Positions 46,831-56,115 of a DNA stretch of 64,000 nt are shown piece after piece; positions within the stretch are counted from its first letter, which is position 1; every line of letters begins with the position of its first letter. The notes under the pieces were generated by a model. The model was given only the letters and a program-made list of their open reading frames with translations. It did not search any database and was not told the DNA's origin. Location of the stretch: NCBI RefSeq assembly GCF_022601685.1, contig NZ_JAKUML010000002.1, forward strand, positions 142,534 through 206,533, given 5' to 3'. The position numbers and the translations under genes are program-made. Origin of the DNA: Acinetobacter sedimenti. GTDB taxonomy: Bacteria; Pseudomonadota; Gammaproteobacteria; Pseudomonadales; Moraxellaceae.

Positions 46831-46898
46831 ATCTACTCAATATCTTTAAGACATCTCATTTTCTCGGAGATGCCAATGTCATAGTCTATTTAAAATCA

Positions 46899-47561
46899 TC
46901 ATTTCAAGATCGACGGTAAGTCTTTTGCAGTGTAGTTCACCGTTTTGATTTGTTGTTTCATTTTTTGCAACATTTGATACGGTTGTTGCTCGACAAAGGT
47001 ATTCACAAAGCTGGTCGGAATCGAACCTGCAGGATCTGCAAAGCCTGATGTCGTCACTTTGACCTGTTTTGCGCCAAGCTTAGTCATGATCCAATCTCCC
47101 TCATAATGGGTAATGCGGATCACATTGTTTTTAATGGGTACTCGCGGATCGTTGATCGCTTTATTCTTAATGATAATGCGACCATTACTGTCTTTGCGGT
47201 AATTGCCTTGAATGACTAAGTCACGATCGTTCAGCGGAAATGGAAAGTCCATTCGGCAATAAATAATAAACTCACCCGCCTTATCATCACGTTCAATCAC
47301 TTGAATATCAGACATATATGGCACCCACTTTTTGCCACGCTCAACATCCAAGATCAAACCTGTCGCATTCTCTAGAGTCGTGTCTAAGACAGTTTCCGCA
47401 CGATATTCGAGCATTGGATTATCTTTGGTTTGATATGTCCAAACTTTAATACCTTGCTTGTTTATACCGAGTCGTTCTTTGCTTTTGGCATGGGTTGCTG
47501 TGCTGAGCAACATACTACTGATAAACAGCAACATGAGAATTGCATTGAGGTGTTTTAACAT
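46899..47561 (-). CDS. START domain lipid-binding protein, exported
   Basis: A 220-residue protein with the signal peptide MLKHLNAILMLLFISSMLLS (cleavage after ATHA) and a START / SRPBCC-fold domain: GILDVERGKKWVPYMSDIQ-like core, YCRMDFPFPLNDRDLVIQGN, NNVIRITHYEGDW and SFVNTFVEQQPYQMLQKM. The family binds hydrophobic ligands in a cavity. ATG 47561 gives the better signal peptide; a TTG five codons upstream is the alternative. Ligand unknown, location periplasmic. Confidence 0.85.
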   Translation of the reverse strand: MLKHLNAILMLLFISSMLLSTATHAKSKERLGINKQGIKVWTYQTKDNPMLEYRAETVLDTTLENATGLILDVERGKKWVPYMSDIQVIERDDKAGEFIIYCRMDFPFPLNDRDLVIQGNYRKDSNGRIIIKNKAINDPRVPIKNNVIRITHYEGDWIMTKLGAKQVKVTTSGFADPAGSIPTSFVNTFVEQQPYQMLQKMKQQIKTVNYTAKDLPSILK

Positions 47562-47662
47562 ATCCTTGGGATCCAATCTTGTCCAATACTGTCGTTATAC
47601 GATCATTTTTGTTTTCAGGGTTGTCGCCCTATATCGCCCATGTTTCTCAACACTATTACTGA

Positions 47663-47701
47663 GGCGGTTTAAACATCCCATAGCAGTATAGATAAACCGC
47701 C
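47663..47701. repeat. Isolated inverted repeat, GGCGGTTTA / TAAACCGCC
   Basis: Nine-base perfect arms enclose 21 bases, in the 220-base gap between dapB and the START gene. There is no uridine tract on either strand, so it is not a normal terminator. Otherwise nothing is recognised in this gap. Confidence 0.4.
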
Positions 47702-47781
47702 CTGCTTTGTCCGCTACATTTCTGTTAAAGCTGTGCAGAAATGTATGACAAAAGGTGTCTTTGTAACCACCTATTGATGTC

Positions 47782-48603
<822 letters not shown>

Positions 48604-48738
48604 TCAAAATCTATCGATAAAAAATTGTGCTTTACTATAACAAAACTTTGCCATGCTGAAAGGTGAAATCCTATACATCACTGCATTTTTATGTTGAATT
48701 TCAGCATTCTTCACAAACTCCGTGTGAAACTTGCATAA

Positions 48739-48765
48739 AAAATGCCTGCAAGATGCAAGCATTTT
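48739..48765 (-). terminator. Terminator of dnaJ
   Basis: On the minus strand AAAATGC-TTGCA pairs with TGCA-GCATTTT around a five-base loop with one mismatch, followed by a T run, 20 bases past the dnaJ stop. Confidence 0.75.
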
Positions 48766-48784
48766 AAGATAGACACCGCTGAGC

Positions 48785-49915
48785 TTAGTCAAACAAGTCC
48801 GAAACTTTGTCAAAGAAACCTTTCTTTTTCTTCGTATCGTTTTGTAAGTTGTTTTCGCCCAAAGTCTGTTGAAATTCACGGAGCAATTCACGTTGCTTTT
48901 CATTGAGATTGGTTGGCGTTTCTACCACAACACGACAAAGCAAGTCACCCACCATTGTGCTACGTACAGGTTTAACACCTTTACCACGTAGACGGAACAT
49001 TTTGCCTGTTTGCGTTCCTTCTGGAATTTTTAAACTCACACGACTATCGAGTGTTGGGATTTCCAACTCACGTCCAAGTGCTGCATCAGCAATACTGACT
49101 GGCACATCCATATAGAGGTCTGCACCATCACGTTGGAAGATTTCATGCTCACGTACCACCACTTCCACGTAAAGATCGCCTGACTGACCATCACGCATCG
49201 CTTCGCCTTTTCCTGTTAGACGGACACGATCACCATTATCTACACCTGCAGGAATGGTCACTTCCAAGGTCTGTTGACGATCTTGGATACCGCTACCATG
49301 ACAGGTATTACATGGGTTTTTAATGGTTTTACCTACGCCACGACAGGTACTACAGGTCTGCTGTACCGCAAAGAAACCTTGTTGCATGCGTACTTGACCT
49401 GCACCATGACAGGTTTTACACGTTTCTACATCATTTGGATTCTTGGCACCCTTACCATCGCAAGTATTACAAGGTGCAGGCGCTGAGAAAGTAATGGTCT
49501 TCTTGACGCCTTTGATCGCTTCTTCAAGGCTGAGTTCCATCACATAGCGAAGGTCTGAACCACGACGTTGGCGTTGCTGACCACGACTGCCACCACCAAA
49601 TGCACCACCAAAAATATCACCAAATTGGCTAAAAATATCTTCAGCACTAAAACCACCACCACCGAAGCCACCACCGCCACCAAAACCACCTTCAAAAGCG
49701 CTGTGACCCATACGGTCATACATGCTACGCTTTTCACGATCAGAAATAATCTCGTAAGCTTCTGTCGCTTCTTTAAATTTTTCTTCTGCTTCAGCATTAT
49801 CAGGGTTGCGGTCTGGGTGGTATTTCATCGCCAGTTTGCGGTAGGCTTTTTTTACTTCGTCATCGCTGGCGGTTTTAGCAACACCTAAAACCTCATAATA
49901 GTCACGCTTTGCCAT
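48785..49915 (-). CDS. dnaJ: Chaperone protein DnaJ
   Basis: A 376-residue type I Hsp40 co-chaperone that stimulates DnaK ATPase. The J-domain with HPD at residues 33-35 is followed by a Gly/Phe-rich linker ([19 protein letters not shown]), four CxxCxGxG zinc repeats ([32 protein letters not shown]) and the peptide-binding C-terminal domains. dnaK is not adjacent. Its promoter must lie in the 226 bases upstream, where no clear sigma-32 element was identified. Confidence 0.98.
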   Translation of the reverse strand: MAKRDYYEVLGVAKTASDDEVKKAYRKLAMKYHPDRNPDNAEAEEKFKEATEAYEIISDREKRSMYDRMGHSAFEGGFGGGGGFGGGGFSAEDIFSQFGDIFGGAFGGGSRGQQRQRRGSDLRYVMELSLEEAIKGVKKTITFSAPAPCNTCDGKGAKNPNDVETCKTCHGAGQVRMQQGFFAVQQTCSTCRGVGKTIKNPCNTCHGSGIQDRQQTLEVTIPAGVDNGDRVRLTGKGEAMRDGQSGDLYVEVVVREHEIFQRDGADLYMDVPVSIADAALGRELEIPTLDSRVSLKIPEGTQTGKMFRLRGKGVKPVRSTMVGDLLCRVVVETPTNLNEKQRELLREFQQTLGENNLQNDTKKKKGFFDKVSDLFD

Positions 49916-50093
49916 GAACAGCGGTACTCCTCACGTGTCATACTGAAAAACAATATCGAAAATCACTGTTCATGAAAATCCATACTGTTCATACTGAAAG
50001 ATTAAAATGGAAAAATTACAATTCGAATGCGCTAATCATTGGGGCGATTTGGTTTTTTACAAGGAAAAATCAGAAATTTTTGCAAAATAAATG

Positions 50094-50119
50094 TGCCAAT
50101 GCCCTACAAGGTATTGGCA
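50094..50119. terminator. Possible terminator hairpin
   Basis: TGCCAAT and ATTGGCA pair around a partly paired CC/GG interior, downstream of the membrane-protein gene at 50142. The uridine tract is weak. Confidence 0.4.
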
Positions 50120-50141
50120 TTATTAAAGGGAAAATAAAAGT

Positions 50142-50519
50142 TTAGTAAACTGATTTGCGCTGAAAAAACTTAATTAAGCCTTTCAACCAAGCGTTCAACA
50201 AATAAAGCCAAGCGACGATGGTAAAAATCACCCCTGCAATGGTGCAAGCGGTAACCCATATATGTTGATCCCAAATGAAAAAATATAAAGGAATAAACCA
50301 AAGTGCAGCAAATAGTGCGATACAGATAAAGATCAGTAAAGTTCTGACGATCCACAACGCATGCGAATTGAGCCAAACTTCGATATCTTCTGTATGTGTT
50401 AGACGCATCGCCAATAAGTACGCAAAAATAATCGACACAAAAGTAAACACGGACAGAAACATCATCACATAAGCAAGTAATATCTGCTTTTGCTGTCGTT
50501 TTTGCTGTTCCTGACCCAT
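50142..50519 (-). CDS. Conserved hypothetical membrane protein
   Basis: 125 residues. A short basic, Gln-rich N-terminus (MGQEQQKRQQKQ) is followed by three hydrophobic segments (about residues 13-40, 56-83 and 87-108) and a basic tail (LIKFFQRKSVY). GAGG lies five bases before the ATG. I do not recognise a family. It stands between dnaJ and the efflux operon, on the same strand as both, with separate gaps. Confidence 0.65.
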   Translation of the reverse strand: MGQEQQKRQQKQILLAYVMMFLSVFTFVSIIFAYLLAMRLTHTEDIEVWLNSHALWIVRTLLIFICIALFAALWFIPLYFFIWDQHIWVTACTIAGVIFTIVAWLYLLNAWLKGLIKFFQRKSVY

Positions 50520-50683
50520 CTCTACCTCAATATGCGAGCGTTATTTCTAGTCCATACCACGTTGTATAGAATGCTCTACAAGGTCTGTAGCAACATTAAA
50601 CGAGCGTTAATGCAACCTTAACAGACCTAAATGTATTGCAAAAATACTACATATCGGCAAGAGAAGATAGTAGTTTTTGCATA

Positions 50684-53600
50684 CTACGCCCTATTTTCGA
50701 TATGTTCGTCTTTCTTGACTTTGAACCATGCTGCATAGACCGCAGGCAAGAAGAATAGTGTCAGCACAGTTGCCGCAATCAACCCACCCATAATCGCAAC
50801 CGCCATTGGTCCAAAGAAAATACTTCTAGACAGTGGAATCATTGCCAATACTGCAGCCAACGCCGTCAAGATGATCGGTCGGAAACGACGTACTGCTGAT
50901 TCGATAATCGCAGTCCACCGATCAGAACCTGTCGCAATATCTTTTTCGATTTGATCAATCAGAATCAATGAGTTACGCATGATCATACCTGATAACGCAA
51001 TCGTCCCGAGCATCGCCACAAAACCAAATGGCTTGCCAAAGAGCAATAAGAATACTGTGACACCGATTATGCCTAATGGTGCGGTGAGCAACACAATGAT
51101 CGAGCGAGAAATACTCTTCAGCTGTAGCATTAACAAGGTAAATACTACTGCCAAGAACAATGGCATGCCTGCATTTACAGACTTTTGACCACGTGCTGAC
51201 TCTTCGACTGTACCACCGACTTCGATCAAGTATCCATTTGGCACTTGCTGACGGAGTTCATCAACTTGCTCAGTCATTTCTGCAATGAATGTTGCAGGTT
51301 GCTTTTCGGTACGCATATCTGCACGCACGGTAATGGTTGGCAAGCGGTTGCGATGCCAAATTAACCCATCTTCAAAGCGATATTCGATATTGGCAATCTG
51401 CGCCAATGGCACACTACCACCATTATTGGTTGGCACGGCAAGACTCGCCAATGCACCAACATCAATCCGCTCATCAGCTTCACCACGCATACGGATTTCG
51501 ATCAACTCACGCTTTTCACGATACTGATCAATCACACTGCCTGTCAATGAGCTACTCAGGAAGTTTGCCAAGTTCTGACTACTTACACCCATCTGACGTG
51601 CACGATCTTGATCAACATTGAGATAAATGATTTTACTTGGTTCGCCCCAATCAAGGTGTACATTGGTGACGTCTGCTTGTTCACCCAATGTTGAAGCAAG
51701 CTGTTGTGCCCACTTCCGCACCTCACCGACATCTTCACCTGACACACGATATTGCACTGGATAGCCAACAGGAGGGCCATTCTCAAGCAAAGACACACGT
51801 GTACGGACTTGCGGTAGGATTTCACGCAATTGCTTATCTAGATTTTGACGAATTTCATTACGCTCTTCCAAGGTCGTCGCAAGCACTACGAATTGTGCAA
51901 AACTGGCTTGAGGTAACTGCTGGTCAAGCGGTAGATAAAAACGTGGCGACCCTGTACCGACATACGCCACATAGTTATCAATACCATCTTGAGTTTTTAA
52001 GAATTGCTCAACTTTTTGTACTGCTTGTTCTGTTGCTTTAAGTGACGCACCTTCTTCAAGCTTGAGATCAATCAAAATCTCTGCACGGTTAGATGGCGGG
52101 AAGAACTGCTGTGGCACAGTTTTAAATAAAGCCAAAGAGCCGACAAACACTAAGATAGTCGCCACAATCACTGTTTTGCGATACTCAACGCAAGCATTGA
52201 CCATCTCACGAAAGCGTTGGTAAAACTTAGTTTGGTATGGGTCGTGATCCTCATTATGCTCAACAGCCTGCGGTGCAGGCTGTTTACGTAATTTTGCCCA
52301 TAGACGTTGATACCACGGCGCTTGCTGACGCATATTCTGAAAATCAGGCAATAGTTTTGCACCGAGATAAGGCACAAATATGACCGCTGCAACCCAAGAC
52401 ACCACCAAAGCAATAGTCACCACTTGGAAGATCGAACGTGTGTATTCGCCAGTCCCTGATTGCGCAGTCGCAATCGGTAAGAAGCCTGCTGCAGTGATGA
52501 GTGTCCCTGTCAACATTGGAAATGCTGTACTCGTCCATGCATAGCCTGCTGCTTTGAGCCGACTATAGCCCTGCTCCATTTTGATCGCCATCATTTCCAC
52601 AGCGATAATGGCATCATCGACCAAAAGCCCGAGCGCAAGAATCAGTGCGCCCAGTGAGATTTTATGCAATCCCACATCGAAGATATTCATGCCTGCAAAG
52701 GTCATCGCTAAGACCAGAGGAATAGAAAATGCCACCACTAAGCCAGTACGAAAGCCTAGAGAGAAGAAACTCACAAGCAAAACGATAATCACCGCTTCTG
52801 CCAATACTTTCATAAACTCATTGACACTACGCTCAACCGCAACAGGTTGATCCGATACTTTGCTCAGGCTCATACCAACTGGCAAGGTATCTTGTAGGCG
52901 AGCAAACTCCGCTTCAAGATTTTCCCCTAAAGCAAGAATATCCCCACCTTTACGCATGGATACCGCAATACCAATACCATTCTCACCCATAAAGCGCATA
53001 CGAGGTTGTGCAGGTTCGCTAAAACCACGATAAACCTCAGCCACATCACCGAGCTTAATCGTACGATCACCAACCAAAAGTGGCATTTCACGAAGTTCAT
53101 CCACCGAATTGATTTCACCGCTCACCCGAAGCTGGATGCGATCCGAACCCGTTTCAAAATAACCTGTTGAATTAATACTGTTTTGTGCATTTAAAACTTG
53201 TTGAATCTGAGTGACAGGAATCCCCATATTGACCGCTTTGGTATTGGAAATTTCTACCCAAACTTTTTCATCTTGCAAACCAACCAGTTCAACTTTCCCA
53301 ACATCCGCCACACGTTGCAACTGAAGTTGTAAGCGATCTGCATATTCTTTTAAGACGCCATAGTTATAGTCTGCACCAGTCAACACATAGATATTGCCGT
53401 AGGTATCTCCGAACTCATCATTAAAAAATGGTCCTTGTACGCCTTGCGGTAATTCATGTTTCATATCACCGACTTTTTTGCGCACGTCATACCATACGTC
53501 AGGGATCTGCGCCGAACGCATGGAATCCTTGGCAACAAAAGTCACCATCGACTCACCGGGACGTGAATACGCCGTGATACGATCATATTTGCCAGTTTCC

Positions 53601-53821
53601 ATCAGCGTTTTTTCGATACGATCTGTGACCTGTAGGGACACTTCTTCAGCCGTTGCACCTGGCCAATAGGTCTGCACCACCATCACCTTAAAGGTAAACG
53701 GTGGGTCTTCACTTTGCGATAGATTGGAATAAGAAATAAAACCTAAAACCGCCAAAAGCACCATAAAATAAAAGACTAAGCCTTTATTTTTCAGTGCCCA
53801 CTCTGAAAGATTAAATGACAT
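50684..53821 (-). CDS. RND efflux transporter permease (inner-membrane pump)
   Basis: A 1045-residue resistance-nodulation-division permease with 12 helices and two large periplasmic loops. The proton-relay pair of helix 4 is visible in GALILALGLLVDDAIIAVE. PPFTFKVMVVQTYWPGATAEE near the N-terminus and the late helix cluster (GFVAMLGTIALSGMIMRNSL) are typical of the drug-efflux branch related to TriC/VexF-like pumps, not of the heavy-metal CzcA branch. It starts three bases after the adaptor stop. No outer-membrane channel gene is adjacent, so it probably borrows one. Confidence 0.93.
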   Translation of the reverse strand: MSFNLSEWALKNKGLVFYFMVLLAVLGFISYSNLSQSEDPPFTFKVMVVQTYWPGATAEEVSLQVTDRIEKTLMETGKYDRITAYSRPGESMVTFVAKDSMRSAQIPDVWYDVRKKVGDMKHELPQGVQGPFFNDEFGDTYGNIYVLTGADYNYGVLKEYADRLQLQLQRVADVGKVELVGLQDEKVWVEISNTKAVNMGIPVTQIQQVLNAQNSINSTGYFETGSDRIQLRVSGEINSVDELREMPLLVGDRTIKLGDVAEVYRGFSEPAQPRMRFMGENGIGIAVSMRKGGDILALGENLEAEFARLQDTLPVGMSLSKVSDQPVAVERSVNEFMKVLAEAVIIVLLVSFFSLGFRTGLVVAFSIPLVLAMTFAGMNIFDVGLHKISLGALILALGLLVDDAIIAVEMMAIKMEQGYSRLKAAGYAWTSTAFPMLTGTLITAAGFLPIATAQSGTGEYTRSIFQVVTIALVVSWVAAVIFVPYLGAKLLPDFQNMRQQAPWYQRLWAKLRKQPAPQAVEHNEDHDPYQTKFYQRFREMVNACVEYRKTVIVATILVFVGSLALFKTVPQQFFPPSNRAEILIDLKLEEGASLKATEQAVQKVEQFLKTQDGIDNYVAYVGTGSPRFYLPLDQQLPQASFAQFVVLATTLEERNEIRQNLDKQLREILPQVRTRVSLLENGPPVGYPVQYRVSGEDVGEVRKWAQQLASTLGEQADVTNVHLDWGEPSKIIYLNVDQDRARQMGVSSQNLANFLSSSLTGSVIDQYREKRELIEIRMRGEADERIDVGALASLAVPTNNGGSVPLAQIANIEYRFEDGLIWHRNRLPTITVRADMRTEKQPATFIAEMTEQVDELRQQVPNGYLIEVGGTVEESARGQKSVNAGMPLFLAVVFTLLMLQLKSISRSIIVLLTAPLGIIGVTVFLLLFGKPFGFVAMLGTIALSGMIMRNSLILIDQIEKDIATGSDRWTAIIESAVRRFRPIILTALAAVLAMIPLSRSIFFGPMAVAIMGGLIAATVLTLFFLPAVYAAWFKVKKDEHIENRA

Positions 53822-53824
53822 GAT

Positions 53825-55018
53825 TTAACCCTCCGATATGGTTTTTTGAGTCGAAGCTGATGCTTTCTGAATTGGGCTGGTTTGTGTCTGATTATTGCTT
53901 TGCTGTATTGTATTATCTTCAAGAGAAACTGGTCTGTTATTGACATCAACTAGACGTACTTTTTGTTTCTCACGGAGCAAATGCACCCCACCAACCACGA
54001 CCCATTGATCAGGCTTTAAACCTGCAAGTACAGGCACACGATCATGCTTATATTCGCCCAGTTGCACCCACGTCCGCTTTAAAGTTTGATTGGGGTTGAT
54101 CACCCACACATACGGTTTTTCATCAATCGCAGATACACTTGATAATGGAATGCTTAGCTGTGCATCTTGTGAAGTTTGAAAGAAGACCCTCGCACTTTGT
54201 CCAAGTTGAATCGCTTGGCTTTGATCGCGCAATGCAACTTTGACTTGGAAAGTACGACTTTGATCCGCAGCAGGAGAAATCTCACGCACATACGCATCAT
54301 AACGCTGATCAGGCGCAGACCATAAGCTAACTGTTGCCGACTGACCGACACGCAAATCACGCACCGCATTTTCTGCAACACCGATCACCACTTCACGCTC
54401 GCCATCTAACGCAAGCTGATACGCCGTCTGACCCGCAGCAACCACTTGCCCAACTTCAATCTCACGGTTGGTAATCACGCCATTTTTGTTGGCACGAAGT
54501 TGATTGTATTGGCTTTGGTTTTGCGCCATGGCATAGTTGGATTGGGCTTGTTTTAAGCTCGACTGTGCCGATTTATATTGATTTTCAACACTATCATATT
54601 GTGAACGGCTCACCGCATTTGCAGGCAGTAATTGTCCAAATCGTTTGAGCTCCGCTTGTGCATTTGCCAATGCAGATTGTGCCTGTTCTAACTGTGCCCG
54701 AGCAGCATTCAACTCAAGATTGGCATCTTTGACATCTAAGCGAGCGAGCACTTGCCCGACACTCACACGATCGCCAATATCCACCGATCTTTCAACAATT
54801 TGCCCCCCGACACGGAATGCAAGATTGGTTTGTTGACGTGCTTGGACTTCGCCTGCATAGCTGTGTAGCTGTTGGTTACTGGTTTTTGGCTGAGTCACCA
54901 TGACGATTTTAAGCTGTTCGGGTTCTTGCTCTTGTTTATTGCACCCAACCATAACCAAGCTAAGCAATATTGCAATACTGGTCGTTGTCCAAGCCCCAAA
55001 ATGCTGTCGTTTTTTCAT
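53825..55018 (-). CDS. RND efflux periplasmic adaptor (membrane fusion protein)
   Basis: A 397-residue adaptor lipoprotein. The lipobox VMVGC follows an N-terminal hydrophobic stretch. Lipoyl halves (LAFRVGGQIVERSVDIGDRV and NGVITNREIEVGQVVAAGQ) bracket an alpha-helical hairpin (about residues 100-170, coiled-coil, rich in Ala/Gln). The beta-barrel and membrane-proximal domains end in DQWVVVGGVHLLREKQKV. ATG 55018 is preferred to a GTG three codons upstream. It is co-transcribed with the permease and divergent from a TetR regulator. Confidence 0.92.
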   Translation of the reverse strand: MKKRQHFGAWTTTSIAILLSLVMVGCNKQEQEPEQLKIVMVTQPKTSNQQLHSYAGEVQARQQTNLAFRVGGQIVERSVDIGDRVSVGQVLARLDVKDANLELNAARAQLEQAQSALANAQAELKRFGQLLPANAVSRSQYDSVENQYKSAQSSLKQAQSNYAMAQNQSQYNQLRANKNGVITNREIEVGQVVAAGQTAYQLALDGEREVVIGVAENAVRDLRVGQSATVSLWSAPDQRYDAYVREISPAADQSRTFQVKVALRDQSQAIQLGQSARVFFQTSQDAQLSIPLSSVSAIDEKPYVWVINPNQTLKRTWVQLGEYKHDRVPVLAGLKPDQWVVVGGVHLLREKQKVRLVDVNNRPVSLEDNTIQQSNNQTQTSPIQKASASTQKTISEG

Positions 55019-55101
55019 GTTTTGCACTCTTTATTTCCGCGTCGATCCACGCTTTTGCGATTCCATGCGAGCGATGTTTTATCACAATGCTTCGCAATTT
55101 C

Positions 55102-55117
55102 TATACTATAGAGTATA
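55102..55117. promoter_or_regulatory. Inverted repeat in the efflux / TetR divergent promoter
   Basis: TATACT and AGTATA are exact inverted repeats around ATAG. It overlaps a TATAAT (55114-55119) that would be the -10 of the rightward regulator gene. This is a suitable operator for the adjacent TetR-type repressor. Confidence 0.5.
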
Positions 55118-55226
55118 ATAATTGTTGCTATTGTAAGCTAGAGCTTTTTTCACGGCAGTACAGTCAATTATGTAACTGTGCCCTGTTGTGTAAAAACTCC
55201 GATTTTATTTTTGCTGTATTTGAGAA

Positions 55227-55856
55227 ATGTTCAACATGCAACCTCAAGTTGGTCGTCCTAAAGATTTGAAAAAGCGCCAAGCCATTTTGGAAGCTGCCAC
55301 ACAAAGCTTCTTAAGTACTGGCTATGAAGGCACAAGCATGGACAGCATTGCCAAGCAAGCAGGTGTATCCAAACTCACGGTATACAATCATTTCCAAGAT
55401 AAGGCGCAATTGTTCGGTGCAGCGATTGCGATGGTTTGCGATCAACGATTGCCTAAACATTTTTATCAACTTGATCCAAACAAGTCGGTCGAAGCGCATT
55501 TAACGGATTTGGCAGTGGCATTTTTAAAGATGCTTTATAGTGAAGAGGCGATCAAACTGCATCAACTGTTGACCAGTCTAGCGAGCCAAGCCCCTGAATT
55601 GGTAAGCTTATTTTATAATGCAGGACCACAACAAACTCGTACGAACTTGCTCTCGTTATTTCAACAATTTCAACAACATCAATTGATCGAAATGGATGAT
55701 GAATCCGTTGCCATTGATTTGTTTTGCAGTCTAATGACCGATGTCCATCATGATCGGGTTATTTGGGGGATTGATCCTGTACCGAATCATGAACAAATCC
55801 AAGCCAAAATTAAAAAGCAATTAAGCATCTTTTTTAAAGTTTATCCTTTGCATTAA
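55227..55856 (+). CDS. TetR/AcrR family transcriptional regulator
   Basis: A 209-residue regulator. The N-terminal TetR helix-turn-helix (AILEAATQSFLSTGYEGTSM followed by DSIAKQAGVSKLTVYNHFQD) is clear, and the C-terminal ligand-binding region is of the TetR_C type. Two starts three codons apart (55227 and 55236) are both possible, with weak ribosome-binding sites. Divergent placement next to the RND pair strongly suggests it represses that operon and itself; the inducing ligand is unknown. Confidence 0.92.
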   Translation: MFNMQPQVGRPKDLKKRQAILEAATQSFLSTGYEGTSMDSIAKQAGVSKLTVYNHFQDKAQLFGAAIAMVCDQRLPKHFYQLDPNKSVEAHLTDLAVAFLKMLYSEEAIKLHQLLTSLASQAPELVSLFYNAGPQQTRTNLLSLFQQFQQHQLIEMDDESVAIDLFCSLMTDVHHDRVIWGIDPVPNHEQIQAKIKKQLSIFFKVYPLH

Positions 55857-56115
55857 ATTTCTTTATCCCTTCCTCCTGCAACATTGCATACTTTTTGCTT
55901 TCACATCCTTGAAGAGCTGACGTCAACAATCGTTTTCGGTCACGTCGTACACTTTTACATACAATCTATATCAGACTTTAGCAGGACAGATTTGTGGCAA
56001 GATCACCAAAGCGAGTAGACTAAGCCAAGTAAATTAAACAAAGTAGATTAGTAAGTACATTAAAGCAAAGCGTTTGTTGAGATTTTTACCCAAACTTTGA
56101 GGAGCTAACCAGATC

